DNA of 47,860 nt from Deltaproteobacteria bacterium (GTDB taxonomy: Bacteria; Desulfobacterota; Desulfuromonadia; Desulfuromonadales; Geopsychrobacteraceae): NCBI GenBank assembly GCA_024276935.1, contig JAJRWH010000094.1, positions 1-47,860 on the forward strand, in the 5' to 3' direction. Positions 1-8,564 of the stretch are shown one piece after another; position 1 is the stretch's first letter; every line of letters starts with the position of its first letter. The notes below the pieces were generated by a model that saw only the letters and a list, made by a program, of their open reading frames with translations, was not told the DNA's origin and ran no database searches. The position numbers and the translations under genes are program-made.

Positions 1-1052
1 GCGCGGCCCTTGCTGGAAAGGTAGCTGAGTGCATGGAGCACAAAGGCAAAGTCGGCCTTCGATTTAGGGGGCAGTACGCCTGCGGGGGCAAAGCGGTCGT
101 CGTTGATCAGCGTCGGGTCATCCGAGCCGATCCATTTGACCGAGTAGGGCGGATTGGAGACGATGGCATCAAAGGGTTTGTCATCGCCAAAATGCGGCTC
201 GATCAGCGTATTGCCCAGCTTGATGTTGAATTTGTCATAGTTGATGTTGTGCAAAAACATGTTCATCCGCGCCAGGTTGTAGGTGGTGTGGTTGATCTCC
301 TGGCCGAAAAAACCGTCTTCAATAATATGCGCGTCAAACTGCTTTTTGGCTTGCAGCAACAGGGAGCCGGAACCACAGGCGGGGTCGTAAATTTTGTTGA
401 CGCTGGTTTGCTTGTGCATGGCCAGCTGCGCGATCAGCCGGGAGACATGCTGCGGGGTGAAAAACTCACCACCCGATTTTCCCGCATTGGCGGCGTAGTT
501 GGATATCAAAAATTCGTAGGCATCACCGAACAGATCGATATGGTTGTCTTCAAAATCACCAAAATCGAGACCAGCAACCCCTTTTAGCACCGCAGCAAGA
601 CGGCTGTTTTTATCTTTCACCGTATTGCCAAGGCGATTGCTGGTGGTGTCAAAATCGGCAAACAGACCTTTGATGTCATCTTCGGAAGGGTAGCCACTGG
701 CAGAGGCTTCAATTTCAGAGAATATTTTGGCCAGGTCGGTATTCAGGCTGTCATTGCTGTTGGCGTTTTTCGCGACATTAACAAACAGTTGGCTGGGGTA
801 GATAAAGTACCCCTTGGTTTTGACAGCATCGTCTTTGATATCTGGCGTTATAACGCTATCGGACAGCTCTGCATAGTGGATGCTGTCGTCACCGGCTTCG
901 ATAAAGCTGGCAAAATTTTCGCTGATAAAGCGGTAAAAAAGCGTACCAAGCACATATTGCTTGAAATCCCAGCCATCAACTGCGCCACGCACATCGTTGG
1001 CGATTTGCCAGATCTGGCGTTGCAGGGCGGCACGTTGTTGGGTGTTTGTCAT
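1..1052 (-). CDS. hsdM: Type I restriction-modification methylase subunit HsdM (3' end outside window)
   Basis: The reverse strand reads open from an ATG at 1052 to the window edge, about 350 residues, preceded by AGGA eight bases upstream. HsdM adds a methyl group to adenine as part of the HsdRMS complex. The N-terminal helical region (about 1-160) is followed by the N6-adenine methylase core. The SAM-binding motif DPACGSG is at 223-229 and the catalytic NPPYS at 300-304. The stretch [10 protein letters not shown] just before the core is typical of HsdM. The C-terminus and any hsdS/hsdR genes lie left of the window. The only reading frames on the opposite strand here are shadows. The family is certain; whether the system is intact cannot be seen. 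Confidence 0.95.
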   Translation of the reverse strand, partial: MTNTQQRAALQRQIWQIANDVRGAVDGWDFKQYVLGTLFYRFISENFASFIEAGDDSIHYAELSDSVITPDIKDDAVKTKGYFIYPSQLFVNVAKNANSNDSLNTDLAKIFSEIEASASGYPSEDDIKGLFADFDTTSNRLGNTVKDKNSRLAAVLKGVAGLDFGDFEDNHIDLFGDAYEFLISNYAANAGKSGGEFFTPQHVSRLIAQLAMHKQTSVNKIYDPACGSGSLLLQAKKQFDAHIIEDGFFGQEINHTTYNLARMNMFLHNINYDKFNIKLGNTLIEPHFGDDKPFDAIVSNPPYSVKWIGSDDPTLINDDRFAPAGVLPPKSKADFAFVLHALSYLSSKGR

Positions 1053-1198
1053 GGTGTAAATCCTGTTTCAAGAAAAATAAATGGGGGTCTAAATAGGGTC
1101 AGGACTGAAAAGTTGCAAACCGAAGATGATTATAGTTTCTACAGAAGATATGGACAGGTATTATTTTACTTAAACAATCCCCCTCTGGTCATGTGACG

Positions 1199-1537
1199 TC
1201 AACTTGCTTGGCGCAAAAGTTCAACCTGCCTTATCAGCTCGGGCAGTTCATCCTGAATCACGCTCCAGACAATTTCCAGGTCGATCCCGAAATACTCATG
1301 AGCGAGCAGATTGCGAAAATCCTTGATATCTTGCCAGGCTACGGACGGCGCACTCTGTTTCAACTTATCAGGGAGCTTCCCGACTGCCTCACCGATGATC
1401 TCGAACTCGCGTATCACTGCGGACTGTCGCATCCGATCCGTACGAAACTGCTCAAAAGAGACTCCCTCCAGGTAGCCTTGTATTGCCTCTCCCGCTTCAA
1501 AGATGTCTGTGAGGTAAAGCTCTGGTGATCTAGACAT
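1199..1537 (-). CDS. hepT: HepT-like HEPN-domain toxin (DUF86)
   Basis: This 112-residue protein is the toxin of a HEPN/MNT toxin-antitoxin pair. It carries the HEPN ribonuclease motif R-x4-H-x-Y as R75, H80 and Y82 (RNLLAHEY), all intact. In characterised HepT/MntA systems HepT is an RNase, and the antitoxin silences it by adding AMP units to the tyrosine of this motif. The start at 1537 overlaps the end of the antitoxin gene by 8 bases, so the two are translationally coupled with the antitoxin first. The intact motif argues for an active toxin. Family assignment is firm; activity is inferred. Confidence 0.9.
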   Translation of the reverse strand: MSRSPELYLTDIFEAGEAIQGYLEGVSFEQFRTDRMRQSAVIREFEIIGEAVGKLPDKLKQSAPSVAWQDIKDFRNLLAHEYFGIDLEIVWSVIQDELPELIRQVELLRQAS

Positions 1538-1829
1538 ACAAAATATCCCGGGCGATTGCGTTTTTAACCGCAGGCTTCAGGGCACTTTCAATCCCCAGGT
1601 CAACCGGACGGTCGAAGTTTTCTTCCAGATGACGTTTGAAAGCCAGAAAATTACGCAGATTTTTGTGCGAAGCAGCCATTTCAATAGCCAGATCGATATC
1701 ACTGTCGTCATGCAACTCGTTGCGCAGGGCACTGCCGAACAGGCCGATACTTTCAATGCCGTACTGCTCGAAAAACTCCTGCTTGTGTTCACGCAAGTAG
1801 GCCAGAACCTGATCTTTGCTCATACTCAC
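1530..1829 (-). CDS. mntA: MntA-like minimal nucleotidyltransferase antitoxin
   Basis: This 99-residue protein of the DNA polymerase beta-like nucleotidyltransferase fold shows the family signature: Gly-Ser at 32-33 (GLFGSALR) followed by SDIDLAI around 43-49, with the metal-binding Asp pair D44 and D46. Known MntA antitoxins transfer AMP from ATP onto the HepT tyrosine. The best start is GTG at 1829, which has AGGAG seven bases upstream; the ATG at 1823 is 13 bases away and less likely. It is first in a two-gene unit with hepT, 8-bp overlap. The gap of about 85 bp to the amidohydrolase shows no clear terminator. Confidence 0.9.
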   Translation of the reverse strand: MSMSKDQVLAYLREHKQEFFEQYGIESIGLFGSALRNELHDDSDIDLAIEMAASHKNLRNFLAFKRHLEENFDRPVDLGIESALKPAVKNAIARDILYV

Positions 1830-1914
1830 AAGGATACTCCTTTATTTTATAAGATCAGCAGTTATCCTACAGTCTTATCCAACTCGCAGCAAGTAGAGCT
1901 TATGCGTCAGGGGG

Positions 1915-2766
1915 CTATCCCAGAAACCGTTGCGGGTTGCCCGAGAAGATCAGGTTTTCAACCTCTTGCGACAGCTTCAGTGAGCGGACCAGTTCGATGT
2001 AATCAAGAATAATATCTGCCTGATACAGCAGGGCATCGGTGCCAAAACAGATCCGGGTTGAGTAATGGTTGATAAAATCGGCGTAACTTGCCGGATTGTT
2101 CTGGATATGGGGACGCATGTAGGCAATATCGGTAAAAACGTTGGGATAACGATCAAGAATTTTGCTGAAGGCTTTACGGCTGATCCCGAAATGGGGAATG
2201 TTGATCCGTAAACGTGGAAAGTCGTCGAGAATGGCGCACATCATGTCACCGTAACGACTGGCATCCATATGGTAAAGGACTGGCAGCTCGTTTTTCTCGG
2301 CAAAGGCGAAGATCTCCCAGGTGTGGCGAAGATATTCCTTGCGGCTGATGCCGAAGGTCGCGGGAATGCTGGAAATTTGTAAATCGTTGGCCTCATCAGG
2401 CAGGTAGAGGCCTTTGATGCCGCGGAACCCCAGGTGAAAGAGTTGCTCGATTACTGTCTGCGACTGACCATGCAGCATACGGGTGTCAAGCATGGGGAAG
2501 AGCATGTCGTCACTTTGGCGGGTGAAATCGAGCAGATCATCCGCTTCGTTGAAGAGAGGGTCACCCAGATTTTCAAATCCTTCAGGAATCAACTGCCAGA
2601 CCTGTTGCTCATCGAGCTCCGGGTTGACCAGACCCATTACCGCCAGCTGTTTGACTCCCGCTTGACGCAACCGGGCCAGACCGCGATTGACAATCTCGGT
2701 CTGGCCCGATCCGGTAAAACAGTGACAGTGGACGTCAATGATCTCTTGTGCGCCTGATTCAGCCAA
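1915..2766 (-). CDS. Amidohydrolase-2 family metal-dependent hydrolase
   Basis: This is a 283-residue TIM-barrel hydrolase or decarboxylase of the amidohydrolase superfamily. Metal-ligand motifs are visible: HCH near residue 13-15 (DVHCHC), a mid-barrel His in LYHMDASRYG, a His in NIPHFG and the late Asp in FGTDAL. The family includes ACMSD-type and gamma-resorcylate-type decarboxylases as well as true hydrolases, so the reaction is not predictable. The start is TTG at 2766, directly abutting the TGA stop of dch and preceded by AAGGA at seven bases; no ATG lies near. It is the last gene of the ring-cleavage operon, so it probably acts on a pathway intermediate or dead-end product, which is inference. 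Confidence 0.75.
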   Translation of the reverse strand: MAESGAQEIIDVHCHCFTGSGQTEIVNRGLARLRQAGVKQLAVMGLVNPELDEQQVWQLIPEGFENLGDPLFNEADDLLDFTRQSDDMLFPMLDTRMLHGQSQTVIEQLFHLGFRGIKGLYLPDEANDLQISSIPATFGISRKEYLRHTWEIFAFAEKNELPVLYHMDASRYGDMMCAILDDFPRLRINIPHFGISRKAFSKILDRYPNVFTDIAYMRPHIQNNPASYADFINHYSTRICFGTDALLYQADIILDYIELVRSLKLSQEVENLIFSGNPQRFLG

Positions 2767-3537
2767 TCAGCAATCCTTCCAGCTGGCCTGACGTTTTTCG
2801 ACAAAGGCGGTTAAACCTTCGACGGCATCATCGGTTTTCATCAGTTCGTTCAGGTAGAGAGTTTCTACCCTCTCCAGCTTGGCGATGACCCGCTGGCGGT
2901 ATTCTTCGCGAGCAGCTAGGACGGCAAAGCGCAGGGTGCTGGCACTGCTGGGAGCGAGGTATTTATCGAACCAGGCCAGGGCGGCAGCTTGCGGATCGTC
3001 GCTGAGGTTGTCAATCAGGCCGCTGCTGAGGGCTTCTTCAGCACTCATGCTGCGTCCGGAGAGGAGCAGATCTTCGGCTTTGGCCTGGCCGATCCGCTCG
3101 GGCAGCAGACAACTGGCTGCCGGGGCAAAAACTGCCAGTTTGATTTCCGGTTGGCCGAGTTTGGCATCAGGGGCAGCAAACAGCATGCTGCCGGCCGCGG
3201 CGACTTCGAGCCCGCCGCCCAGGCACTGACCCTTGATCGCTACCAGCAGAGGCAGGGGAAAGTTGAGCATATGACGCACCAGAGCATGCAGCGACTTGAG
3301 CATTTCGGCACACTGGTCTGGCATATGCTCGGCGACGCTGGCACCAAAGCTGAAATGTGGCCCTTCATGATCAAGCAGTACGGCACGCAATGCTTTGGTA
3401 TCGCGATACTCGACCAGTGCGGCACTTAAAGCAGCAATCATTGCCGCATCGACAATATTGGCTTTGGGCTGGGCCAACCTGAGGCGTAACAGGGTTCCGT
3501 CACGCTCAAGCCAGACTTTCAACGGGCTTTCACTCAT
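2767..3537 (-). CDS. dch: Cyclohexa-1,5-dienecarbonyl-CoA hydratase (Dch type)
   Basis: This 256-residue crotonase-fold enzyme would add water to cyclohexa-1,5-diene-1-carbonyl-CoA, giving 6-hydroxycyclohex-1-ene-1-carbonyl-CoA, the first step after ring reduction in anaerobic benzoyl-CoA degradation. The stretch HFSFGASVAEHMP (about 61-73) is characteristic of Dch/BamR proteins rather than general enoyl-CoA hydratases. The oxyanion-hole and CoA-binding regions GQCLGGGLE and GQPEIKLAVFAPAAS are present. The ATG at 3537 has AAAGGA six bases upstream. Had and Oah, which act on its product, lie just upstream in the same operon and support the call strongly. A 178-bp inverted repeat separates it from oah. 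Confidence 0.9.
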   Translation of the reverse strand: MSESPLKVWLERDGTLLRLRLAQPKANIVDAAMIAALSAALVEYRDTKALRAVLLDHEGPHFSFGASVAEHMPDQCAEMLKSLHALVRHMLNFPLPLLVAIKGQCLGGGLEVAAAGSMLFAAPDAKLGQPEIKLAVFAPAASCLLPERIGQAKAEDLLLSGRSMSAEEALSSGLIDNLSDDPQAAALAWFDKYLAPSSASTLRFAVLAAREEYRQRVIAKLERVETLYLNELMKTDDAVEGLTAFVEKRQASWKDC

Positions 3538-3561
3538 CGGTTTTCCTTTCTGAAATCGTTG

Positions 3562-3739
3562 GCCACCAAGGCACCAAGAAAGGCTTTTTAACGGAGAGAC
3601 GCTGAGATGGAGAGCCCGCAGAGAAAAGCAAAAGATGGTCTTCAGTTAAAACCAAAATGATTTCTCTCCGACTCTGCTTCTCTCCAACTCTCCGTTAAGA
3701 TGCCTTTGCCTTTCCTGGTGTTCTTAGTGTCTTAGTGGC
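3562..3739. repeat. Interspersed long imperfect inverted repeat, copy A
   Basis: This non-coding element fills the oah-dch gap. The outer arms begin GCCACCAAGGCACCAAG and end with the near-complement CTTAGTGTCTTAGTGGC. Inner arms contain TTAACGGAGAGACGC and its counterpart CTCTCCGTTAA. The centre, 3645-3670, is identical over 26 bases to copy B at 7712-7737. The whole could fold as one long imperfect hairpin if transcribed. No open frame is apparent. Similar elements occur three more times in the window, always between genes. Confidence 0.85.
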
Positions 3740-3748
3740 TATCAGATT

Positions 3749-4888
3749 TTATTTTCCCGGCATCAGGCTTTCGATCAGCTCTTCGGTCCAGGGTACGCCT
3801 TTGGCCAGACCCTGACGCAGTTTGACGAAATCGATTTCGCGGCCTGTTTCCTTGGTCCCTTCGTTGAAGGCTCGGAAGCCGGTACGTGCTTCATTCATCA
3901 TGTTGAGTGCCAGCCAGGCGCGGGAATTTTCTTTATTGGCGTTCCAGGCTTCCAGTTTCGGTTTGCGCAGTTCTTCGAGGCTCTTGGTCATGCACTCGGG
4001 GAAGGTTTCGATCAGTTTGGCACAAAGTTCTTCGACCTTCTGGTCGAGCAGGCTCAGATCAATTTCGCCCTGTTTAAGCAGAGCACGGCCTTCTTTGAAC
4101 GCATCACCACTCTTGAATTCACCAAGGATGACTCGTCCGTATTCATCAAGCATCTGATCGGTAATAACCGTCGGATTGGCAACAAACTGACCATCAATCT
4201 TCAGTGCCGGAACCACGTCGGCAATAATACCAAGGCGTGCTGCCTTGTGAGCCGAGAAAGGTTCGCACAGGGTGCCTGAAATCATCGCCTGTTCGCAACC
4301 GATCATCACCGGCAGAAAGTCTGTTGCGCCACCGATGGCTGCCGAACCGTGCTTGGGTCCAGCCTGGCCGAAGTTGGCGAGGTCGTGGGCGATGGTGAAA
4401 TCGCAGGCCATGCCGATTTCCTGCCCTCCACCGATCCGCATGCCGTTGACCCGGCAAACGACCGGTTTGTCACAGTCAAGAATTGCCGAAACCATATCGT
4501 TGAACAGACGCATGTACTGACGATACTCCTGCGGGTTGCCAGCGTAATATTCGGCATACTCCTTGGTGTTGCCGCCGGTACAAAAAGCCTTGTCGCCAAT
4601 TGCGGTAAATACGACTGCGTTCACTTCACGGTCGACAGAAGCACGGCGAAAAGCCAGAATGGTCGCTTTGACCATATCGGTGGTGTACGAGTTGTACTGC
4701 TTGGGATTGTTGAAGATGATCCAGGCATTGTAAAGCCCTTCGACAACCGAACCATCGCGCCGTTTAGCCGGACGTTTTTCATATTGGACCATGCCGTCGC
4801 ACAGGCTTTCGACCGTCTGATCGACCAGGTTGTGATCGATCAACGAAGAGGGTGCCGTTGCGGCGATAATCTGATCAGTTGTTGCCAT
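3749..4888 (-). CDS. oah: 6-oxocyclohex-1-ene-1-carbonyl-CoA hydrolase (Oah/BamA)
   Basis: This 379-residue crotonase-superfamily enzyme hydrolytically opens the ring of 6-oxocyclohex-1-ene-1-carbonyl-CoA to 3-hydroxypimeloyl-CoA. It is the usual marker of anaerobic benzoyl-CoA degradation. It has the length expected for this family and its hallmark regions: GDKAFCTGGNTKEY at 98-111, NGMRIGGGQEIGMACDF at 148-164 and FGQAGPKHGSAAIGGATDF at 173-191. The start at 4888 (MATTDQ) has AGGAGAG six bases upstream; an earlier in-frame start at 4906 lacks this. It sits between had and dch, the enzymes producing its substrate. Confidence 0.96.
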   Translation of the reverse strand: MATTDQIIAATAPSSLIDHNLVDQTVESLCDGMVQYEKRPAKRRDGSVVEGLYNAWIIFNNPKQYNSYTTDMVKATILAFRRASVDREVNAVVFTAIGDKAFCTGGNTKEYAEYYAGNPQEYRQYMRLFNDMVSAILDCDKPVVCRVNGMRIGGGQEIGMACDFTIAHDLANFGQAGPKHGSAAIGGATDFLPVMIGCEQAMISGTLCEPFSAHKAARLGIIADVVPALKIDGQFVANPTVITDQMLDEYGRVILGEFKSGDAFKEGRALLKQGEIDLSLLDQKVEELCAKLIETFPECMTKSLEELRKPKLEAWNANKENSRAWLALNMMNEARTGFRAFNEGTKETGREIDFVKLRQGLAKGVPWTEELIESLMPGK

Positions 4889-4929
4889 GATGTTCTCTCC
4901 TTGCAAAGCTGTTGATATGAATCCTGAAT

Positions 4930-5994
4930 TCAGGGAACCAGAATCGCACGACGCTGCATTTTCTGCTGGTGAACCGCATCAAATACCGCATTGATCTCAT
5001 CAAGAGGTTTTTGTTCGATAAATGCTTTAAGTTCGACCTTGCCGTCGAGCACCAGATCGAGGGCCGCCGGGTAATGTTCCGGCAGGCAGCCCCAGTTGCC
5101 AATGGCGCGGGCATGAAAAGCCATCAGGTTGGACAGGCGGATATCGACCTTGTCCATGGTGAACCCGACCACGCTCAGGGTGGCACCGTGAACCATCAGA
5201 CCGTAGGCTGATTCCTGTCCCGGTTTGCTGCCCGAGCATTCAAAAATGAACCACTCGGTTGTCGGTAAGCCATTTTCTTTGGCAAATGCATTGATCGCTT
5301 TTTTCAGATCGCGACCGCTGATCTCACGGGCATTAAAGGTTTTGGCGGCACCATACTTGCCAATGGCATCCAGCTTGTCCTGATCAATATCGATAGCTAC
5401 CACTGTGGCGCCAAAGGCTTTGGCCATCTGGACACAATAGCCACCGACGCCACCAATCCCGATCACAATTGCCAGGCTTCCCGGGGTGACCTCGGCCTGA
5501 TAGACCGCCTGATAGGGGGTGGTTACTGCATCAGCGACTACCGAGACATCGGCCAGTTCCAGCCCGGCGGCGGTCAGGCGCTGCTCATCGACCGGGCAGA
5601 GGTCACGGGCAGGAACCACAATATGGCTGGCAAATCCGCCCTGAATATCATTGCCCGGCATCTTCTGACTACGACAGATGGTCCCCTTGCCCCGTTTGCA
5701 CAGGTCACATTCTCCGCAGGGCATAACCGCCGGAATAATGACGGCTTTGTTCAGCCAGATATCGGCTCCTGTTCCTGCGGCAACAACGCGACCACTGATT
5801 TCATGCCCCAGCGTCAGGGGCAGTTCGGAATTGGTCCGGACGCCATCATAGAAAAAGCCCAGATCAGTATGGCAAACGCCACATCCGGCAACCTCAACGA
5901 CAACCTCACCATCCCCAGGCTCGGCAGTAAATTCTACACGGGTCAAGGGCTCTTTTACTCCGTTCATCATCCAGCGATAGGCTGATATCGACAT
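4930..5994 (-). CDS. had: 6-hydroxycyclohex-1-ene-1-carbonyl-CoA dehydrogenase (Had)
   Basis: This 354-residue zinc-dependent medium-chain alcohol dehydrogenase would oxidise the Dch product to the 6-oxo compound, the substrate of Oah. Catalytic zinc ligands appear as CGVCHTD (38-44) and GHE (63-65). Four structural-zinc cysteines are C93, C96, C99 and C107. The NAD-binding loop GIGGVGG is at 179-185. General alcohol dehydrogenases share these motifs; the specific call rests on overall resemblance to Had/BamQ and on its place next to oah (41 bp gap) and dch. A good Shine-Dalgarno (AGGAG) precedes the ATG at 5994. Confidence 0.92.
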   Translation of the reverse strand: MSISAYRWMMNGVKEPLTRVEFTAEPGDGEVVVEVAGCGVCHTDLGFFYDGVRTNSELPLTLGHEISGRVVAAGTGADIWLNKAVIIPAVMPCGECDLCKRGKGTICRSQKMPGNDIQGGFASHIVVPARDLCPVDEQRLTAAGLELADVSVVADAVTTPYQAVYQAEVTPGSLAIVIGIGGVGGYCVQMAKAFGATVVAIDIDQDKLDAIGKYGAAKTFNAREISGRDLKKAINAFAKENGLPTTEWFIFECSGSKPGQESAYGLMVHGATLSVVGFTMDKVDIRLSNLMAFHARAIGNWGCLPEHYPAALDLVLDGKVELKAFIEQKPLDEINAVFDAVHQQKMQRRAILVP

Positions 5995-6021
5995 GGTTTT
6001 TCTCCTGTAGCTGTTAAGACG

Positions 6022-6465
6022 TTATGAGTCCCTGTTTTCAGGGCCTGTAAACTCTGTTTGGTCAGCAAGAGAGAGAAAGGTTTCTCTCAGGCTTGCCGGT
6101 ATTCTGCACGGTCGATGCGATTCGCGTTTAACCCACAGATGTCGGGTATATCCGGTCGATAAAATCTGTTCTTCACGTTTGACCTGATAGCCAAATTGCA
6201 GACTGCGGCTGCTGACCCAGTCGAGCCAGCCAATAACCTTGATCTGATCACCATAACGGGCGGCCAGTCGATAGTTCTGTTGGGCCTGGGTGATGATCAT
6301 CAAATAACCAAGATCTTCAATCTGGGGATAGGGTTTACCTGCTTCAAGGCAGAGCCGAGTTCGTGCCAGCTCGAACCAGACCAGGTAGTTGGCATGGTGG
6401 ACGATGCCCATCTGGTCTGTTTCAGCGTATCGAACCTCAAGTTCAACCTCGGCATGCTGCTTCAT
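6022..6465 (-). CDS. Hotdog-fold acyl-CoA thioesterase (4HBT/YbgC type)
   Basis: This is a single hotdog domain of about 147 residues. The motif YAETDQMGIVHHANYLVWFE near the N-terminus matches the 4-hydroxybenzoyl-CoA thioesterase/YbgC group, whose catalytic Asp is the one before Q-M-G. It would hydrolyse an acyl- or aroyl-CoA to free acid, perhaps to release CoA from dead-end intermediates; the substrate is unknown. The start is uncertain. The ATG at 6465 gives a normal N-terminus, whereas a TTG at 6477 would overlap the thiolase stop by 4 bases; neither has a well-placed ribosome site. Confidence 0.82.
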   Translation of the reverse strand: MKQHAEVELEVRYAETDQMGIVHHANYLVWFELARTRLCLEAGKPYPQIEDLGYLMIITQAQQNYRLAARYGDQIKVIGWLDWVSSRSLQFGYQVKREEQILSTGYTRHLWVKRESHRPCRIPASLRETFLSLADQTEFTGPENRDS

Positions 6466-6473
6466 GGCCTGAA

Positions 6474-7619
6474 TCAAAGCCTTTCAATCAGGGTCGCCAT
6501 TCCCTGGCCATGGCCGATACACAACGAAGCGATACCGTAACGACCTCCGCTGGTTTCGAGGCCATTGAGCAGGGTTGTGATCAGGCGGGTTCCAGTGCAA
6601 CCCAGGGGGTGGCCGAGAGAGGTGGCACCACCCCAAGGGTTGACCTTCTGCAATGGCAGCTTCAGTTCGTTGATACAGGCAATGGCCTGACTGGCAAAGG
6701 CTTCATTCAGTTCGAACAGGTCGATGTCGGCAACCTCCAGCTGATTCTTCTGCAACAGTTTGCGGATTGCAGGCACCGGGCCCATCCCCATTTGACAGGG
6801 ATCAAGACCGACCACGCTGAAATCGATGACCCGCGCACGGCGTGGCAGGTCAAAACGTTCGCAAGCGGCCTCAGAGGCGAGCAGGGTCAGGCTGGCACCG
6901 TCATTCAGGGGTGAACTGTTTCCCGCAGTAACTGTGCCGTTTTCCTTGAAGATGGTCTTCAGTTCGGCCAGGCTGGCGCTGTTGGTCCCGGGGCGGGGTG
7001 ACTGGTCCTGGTCGGCGAGAATGTCACCGGCAGGAATCGGGATGATCTCGCGGCTGAAATGACCCGCCTGCTGGGCGGCGATCGCTTTACGATGACTGTC
7101 GACGGCAAACTCATCTTGTGCAGTACGGCTGATGCCATAGACCTCAGCAACCTTTTCGGCAGTCAGGCCCATGTTGTTGAACGGGAATTCGTAGCGGGCG
7201 AGCAGTTCCTGATGATAGTCGGTCGCGGCCTGCATTGGCACGTGAGTCATATGTTCAACCCCGCCAGCCAGAAGCAGGTCGGCATGACCTGAAACAATGG
7301 TTGAAGCCGCCAGATTGAATGCCGACAGGCTGGAGGCGCAGAGACGATTGATGGTCACTCCCGGCAGGGAATCGGGCAGTCCGGCCAGCAAAGAAGAGAG
7401 TCGGGCAATATTTTTGCCCTGCTCCAGGTGCTGGCCAACGCAACCGATGTAGATATCATCGATGGCCGGAGTGAAGTCTTTTGCCGCAGGCATAGCATCT
7501 AAAAGCCCACGCATCAATGCTGCGAGCATTTCATCCGCCCGGACCTCACGAAACAGCCCCTTGTCGGGATGAGCCCTACCGATAGCGGTCCGTTTTGCTT
7601 CAACCAGATAGGCGTTCAT
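6474..7619 (-). CDS. Thiolase (acetyl-CoA acyltransferase) 1
   Basis: This 381-residue thiolase would cleave a 3-oxoacyl-CoA with CoA, possibly 3-oxopimeloyl-CoA to glutaryl-CoA plus acetyl-CoA. The nucleophile is C94 in NRLCASSLSAF. The usual motif is CSSG or CGSG, so the CASS variant is slightly unusual. The C-terminal GHPLGCTG and CIGHGQG motifs hold the catalytic His and Cys. The start at 7619 (MNAYLVEAK) is chosen because AAAGGA lies five bases upstream; a further ATG at 7634 has no such site. It stands after repeat B, so it may be separately expressed or stabilised. Confidence 0.9.
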   Translation of the reverse strand: MNAYLVEAKRTAIGRAHPDKGLFREVRADEMLAALMRGLLDAMPAAKDFTPAIDDIYIGCVGQHLEQGKNIARLSSLLAGLPDSLPGVTINRLCASSLSAFNLAASTIVSGHADLLLAGGVEHMTHVPMQAATDYHQELLARYEFPFNNMGLTAEKVAEVYGISRTAQDEFAVDSHRKAIAAQQAGHFSREIIPIPAGDILADQDQSPRPGTNSASLAELKTIFKENGTVTAGNSSPLNDGASLTLLASEAACERFDLPRRARVIDFSVVGLDPCQMGMGPVPAIRKLLQKNQLEVADIDLFELNEAFASQAIACINELKLPLQKVNPWGGATSLGHPLGCTGTRLITTLLNGLETSGGRYGIASLCIGHGQGMATLIERL

Positions 7620-7639
7620 GTCAATCCTTTTCATGCTTT

Positions 7640-7786
7640 TTTAGTCACCAGGGCACTAAGGGCACCAAGAAAATCTGTCCTGACGGAGAGTTCGCAGGGA
7701 ATCGGTTTACGGTTAAAACCAAAATGATTTCTCTCCGCCTCTGCGTTAAAAAGGCCTGTGCTTCTCCTGGTGTCTTTGTGGCTAAA
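7640..7786. repeat. Interspersed long imperfect inverted repeat, copy B
   Basis: This element lies between the short-chain dehydrogenase and thiolase 1. The arms TTTAGTCACCAGGGCAC and GGTGTCTTTGTGGCTAAA are complementary with mismatches. Inner parts CGGAGAG and CTCTCCGCCTCTGCGTTAA pair less well than in copy A, so the left arm looks degenerate. Bases 7712-7737 are identical to 3645-3670 in copy A. It is non-coding. Confidence 0.82.
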
Positions 7787-7796
7787 GGTCTTCCAC

Positions 7797-8564
7797 TTAC
7801 AGCGATAACAATCCGCAGCTCTTGCCACCATCGACGTGCAAGATCTGGCCGGTGATAAATTCGGCATCATCCGAAGCCAGAAAAGCGACAGCGGCGGCGA
7901 TATCTTCAACCTTGCCCATTTTACCGGTCGGTTGCATGCGAATCAGTCGCTCGCGGGCCTCGGGCGGCATCCCCTGGGTCATTGGCGTATCAATCAGGCC
8001 GGGGGCTACAGCATTGACGTTGATTTGAAAACGGGCAAACTCAAGGGCCAATGAACGGGTCAGGCTGACCAGTCCCCCTTTGCTGGCGGTATAATTGGCC
8101 TGACCGATACTGCCCAGCCAGGCACGGGAAACGATATTGACAATCTTGCCCGACCGTTGGTTTTTCAAGGTCGGAAAGACCGCCTGACAGCAGAGAAAAG
8201 CCCCCTTCAGATTAACCCCCAGGACCTGATCCCAGTCTTGTTCGGAAATATTGCTGATCAGATTGTCGCGAATGATTCCGGCATTATTGACCAGCACATC
8301 AACGCTGCCGAACTTTTCGACAACCTGCGCAAAAAGCTGCTGGACCTGGTCCTTACAGGAGATATCTGCCGGGATTGGCAGCACTTCGCAGCCCGTCTCT
8401 CCCAGACTGTCAGCCAGTTGCTGCAACTGGTCCTTGTTGACATCGACCAGTACCAGCTTTGTGCCCTGGGTGGCAAAACGCCTGGCAATCGCCGCTCCAA
8501 TCCCCCGACCTGCCCCGGTCACGACAACGACCCGGGCCGGGGTCTGCTGGCTTGCGGCGCCCAT
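7797..8564 (-). CDS. Short-chain dehydrogenase/reductase (FabG-like)
   Basis: This 255-residue Rossmann-fold oxidoreductase carries TGAGRGIG (16-23) for the dinucleotide, NNAG (93-96) and the catalytic set S146, Y158, K162 (YTASK). In this operon it is a candidate NAD-dependent 3-hydroxyacyl-CoA dehydrogenase, for example for 3-hydroxypimeloyl-CoA. FabG-like sequences cannot be assigned to a substrate from sequence alone. The ATG at 8564 shares its first base with the TGA of the preceding thiolase (TGATG), so translation is coupled. An upstream in-frame extension to 8612 lies within the thiolase gene and is unlikely. Confidence 0.88.
   Translation of the reverse strand: MGAASQQTPARVVVVTGAGRGIGAAIARRFATQGTKLVLVDVNKDQLQQLADSLGETGCEVLPIPADISCKDQVQQLFAQVVEKFGSVDVLVNNAGIIRDNLISNISEQDWDQVLGVNLKGAFLCCQAVFPTLKNQRSGKIVNIVSRAWLGSIGQANYTASKGGLVSLTRSLALEFARFQINVNAVAPGLIDTPMTQGMPPEARERLIRMQPTGKMGKVEDIAAAVAFLASDDAEFITGQILHVDGGKSCGLLSL

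Noticed and set aside
33..1196. Plus-strand frames at the left edge
   Set aside because: The minus strand reads as HsdM with both methylase motifs, so these are shadows.
1053..1198. Possible repeat fragment around GGGTCAGGACTG before hsdM
   Set aside because: Resembles repeats near some REP-type transposases only vaguely; no second copy seen in the window.
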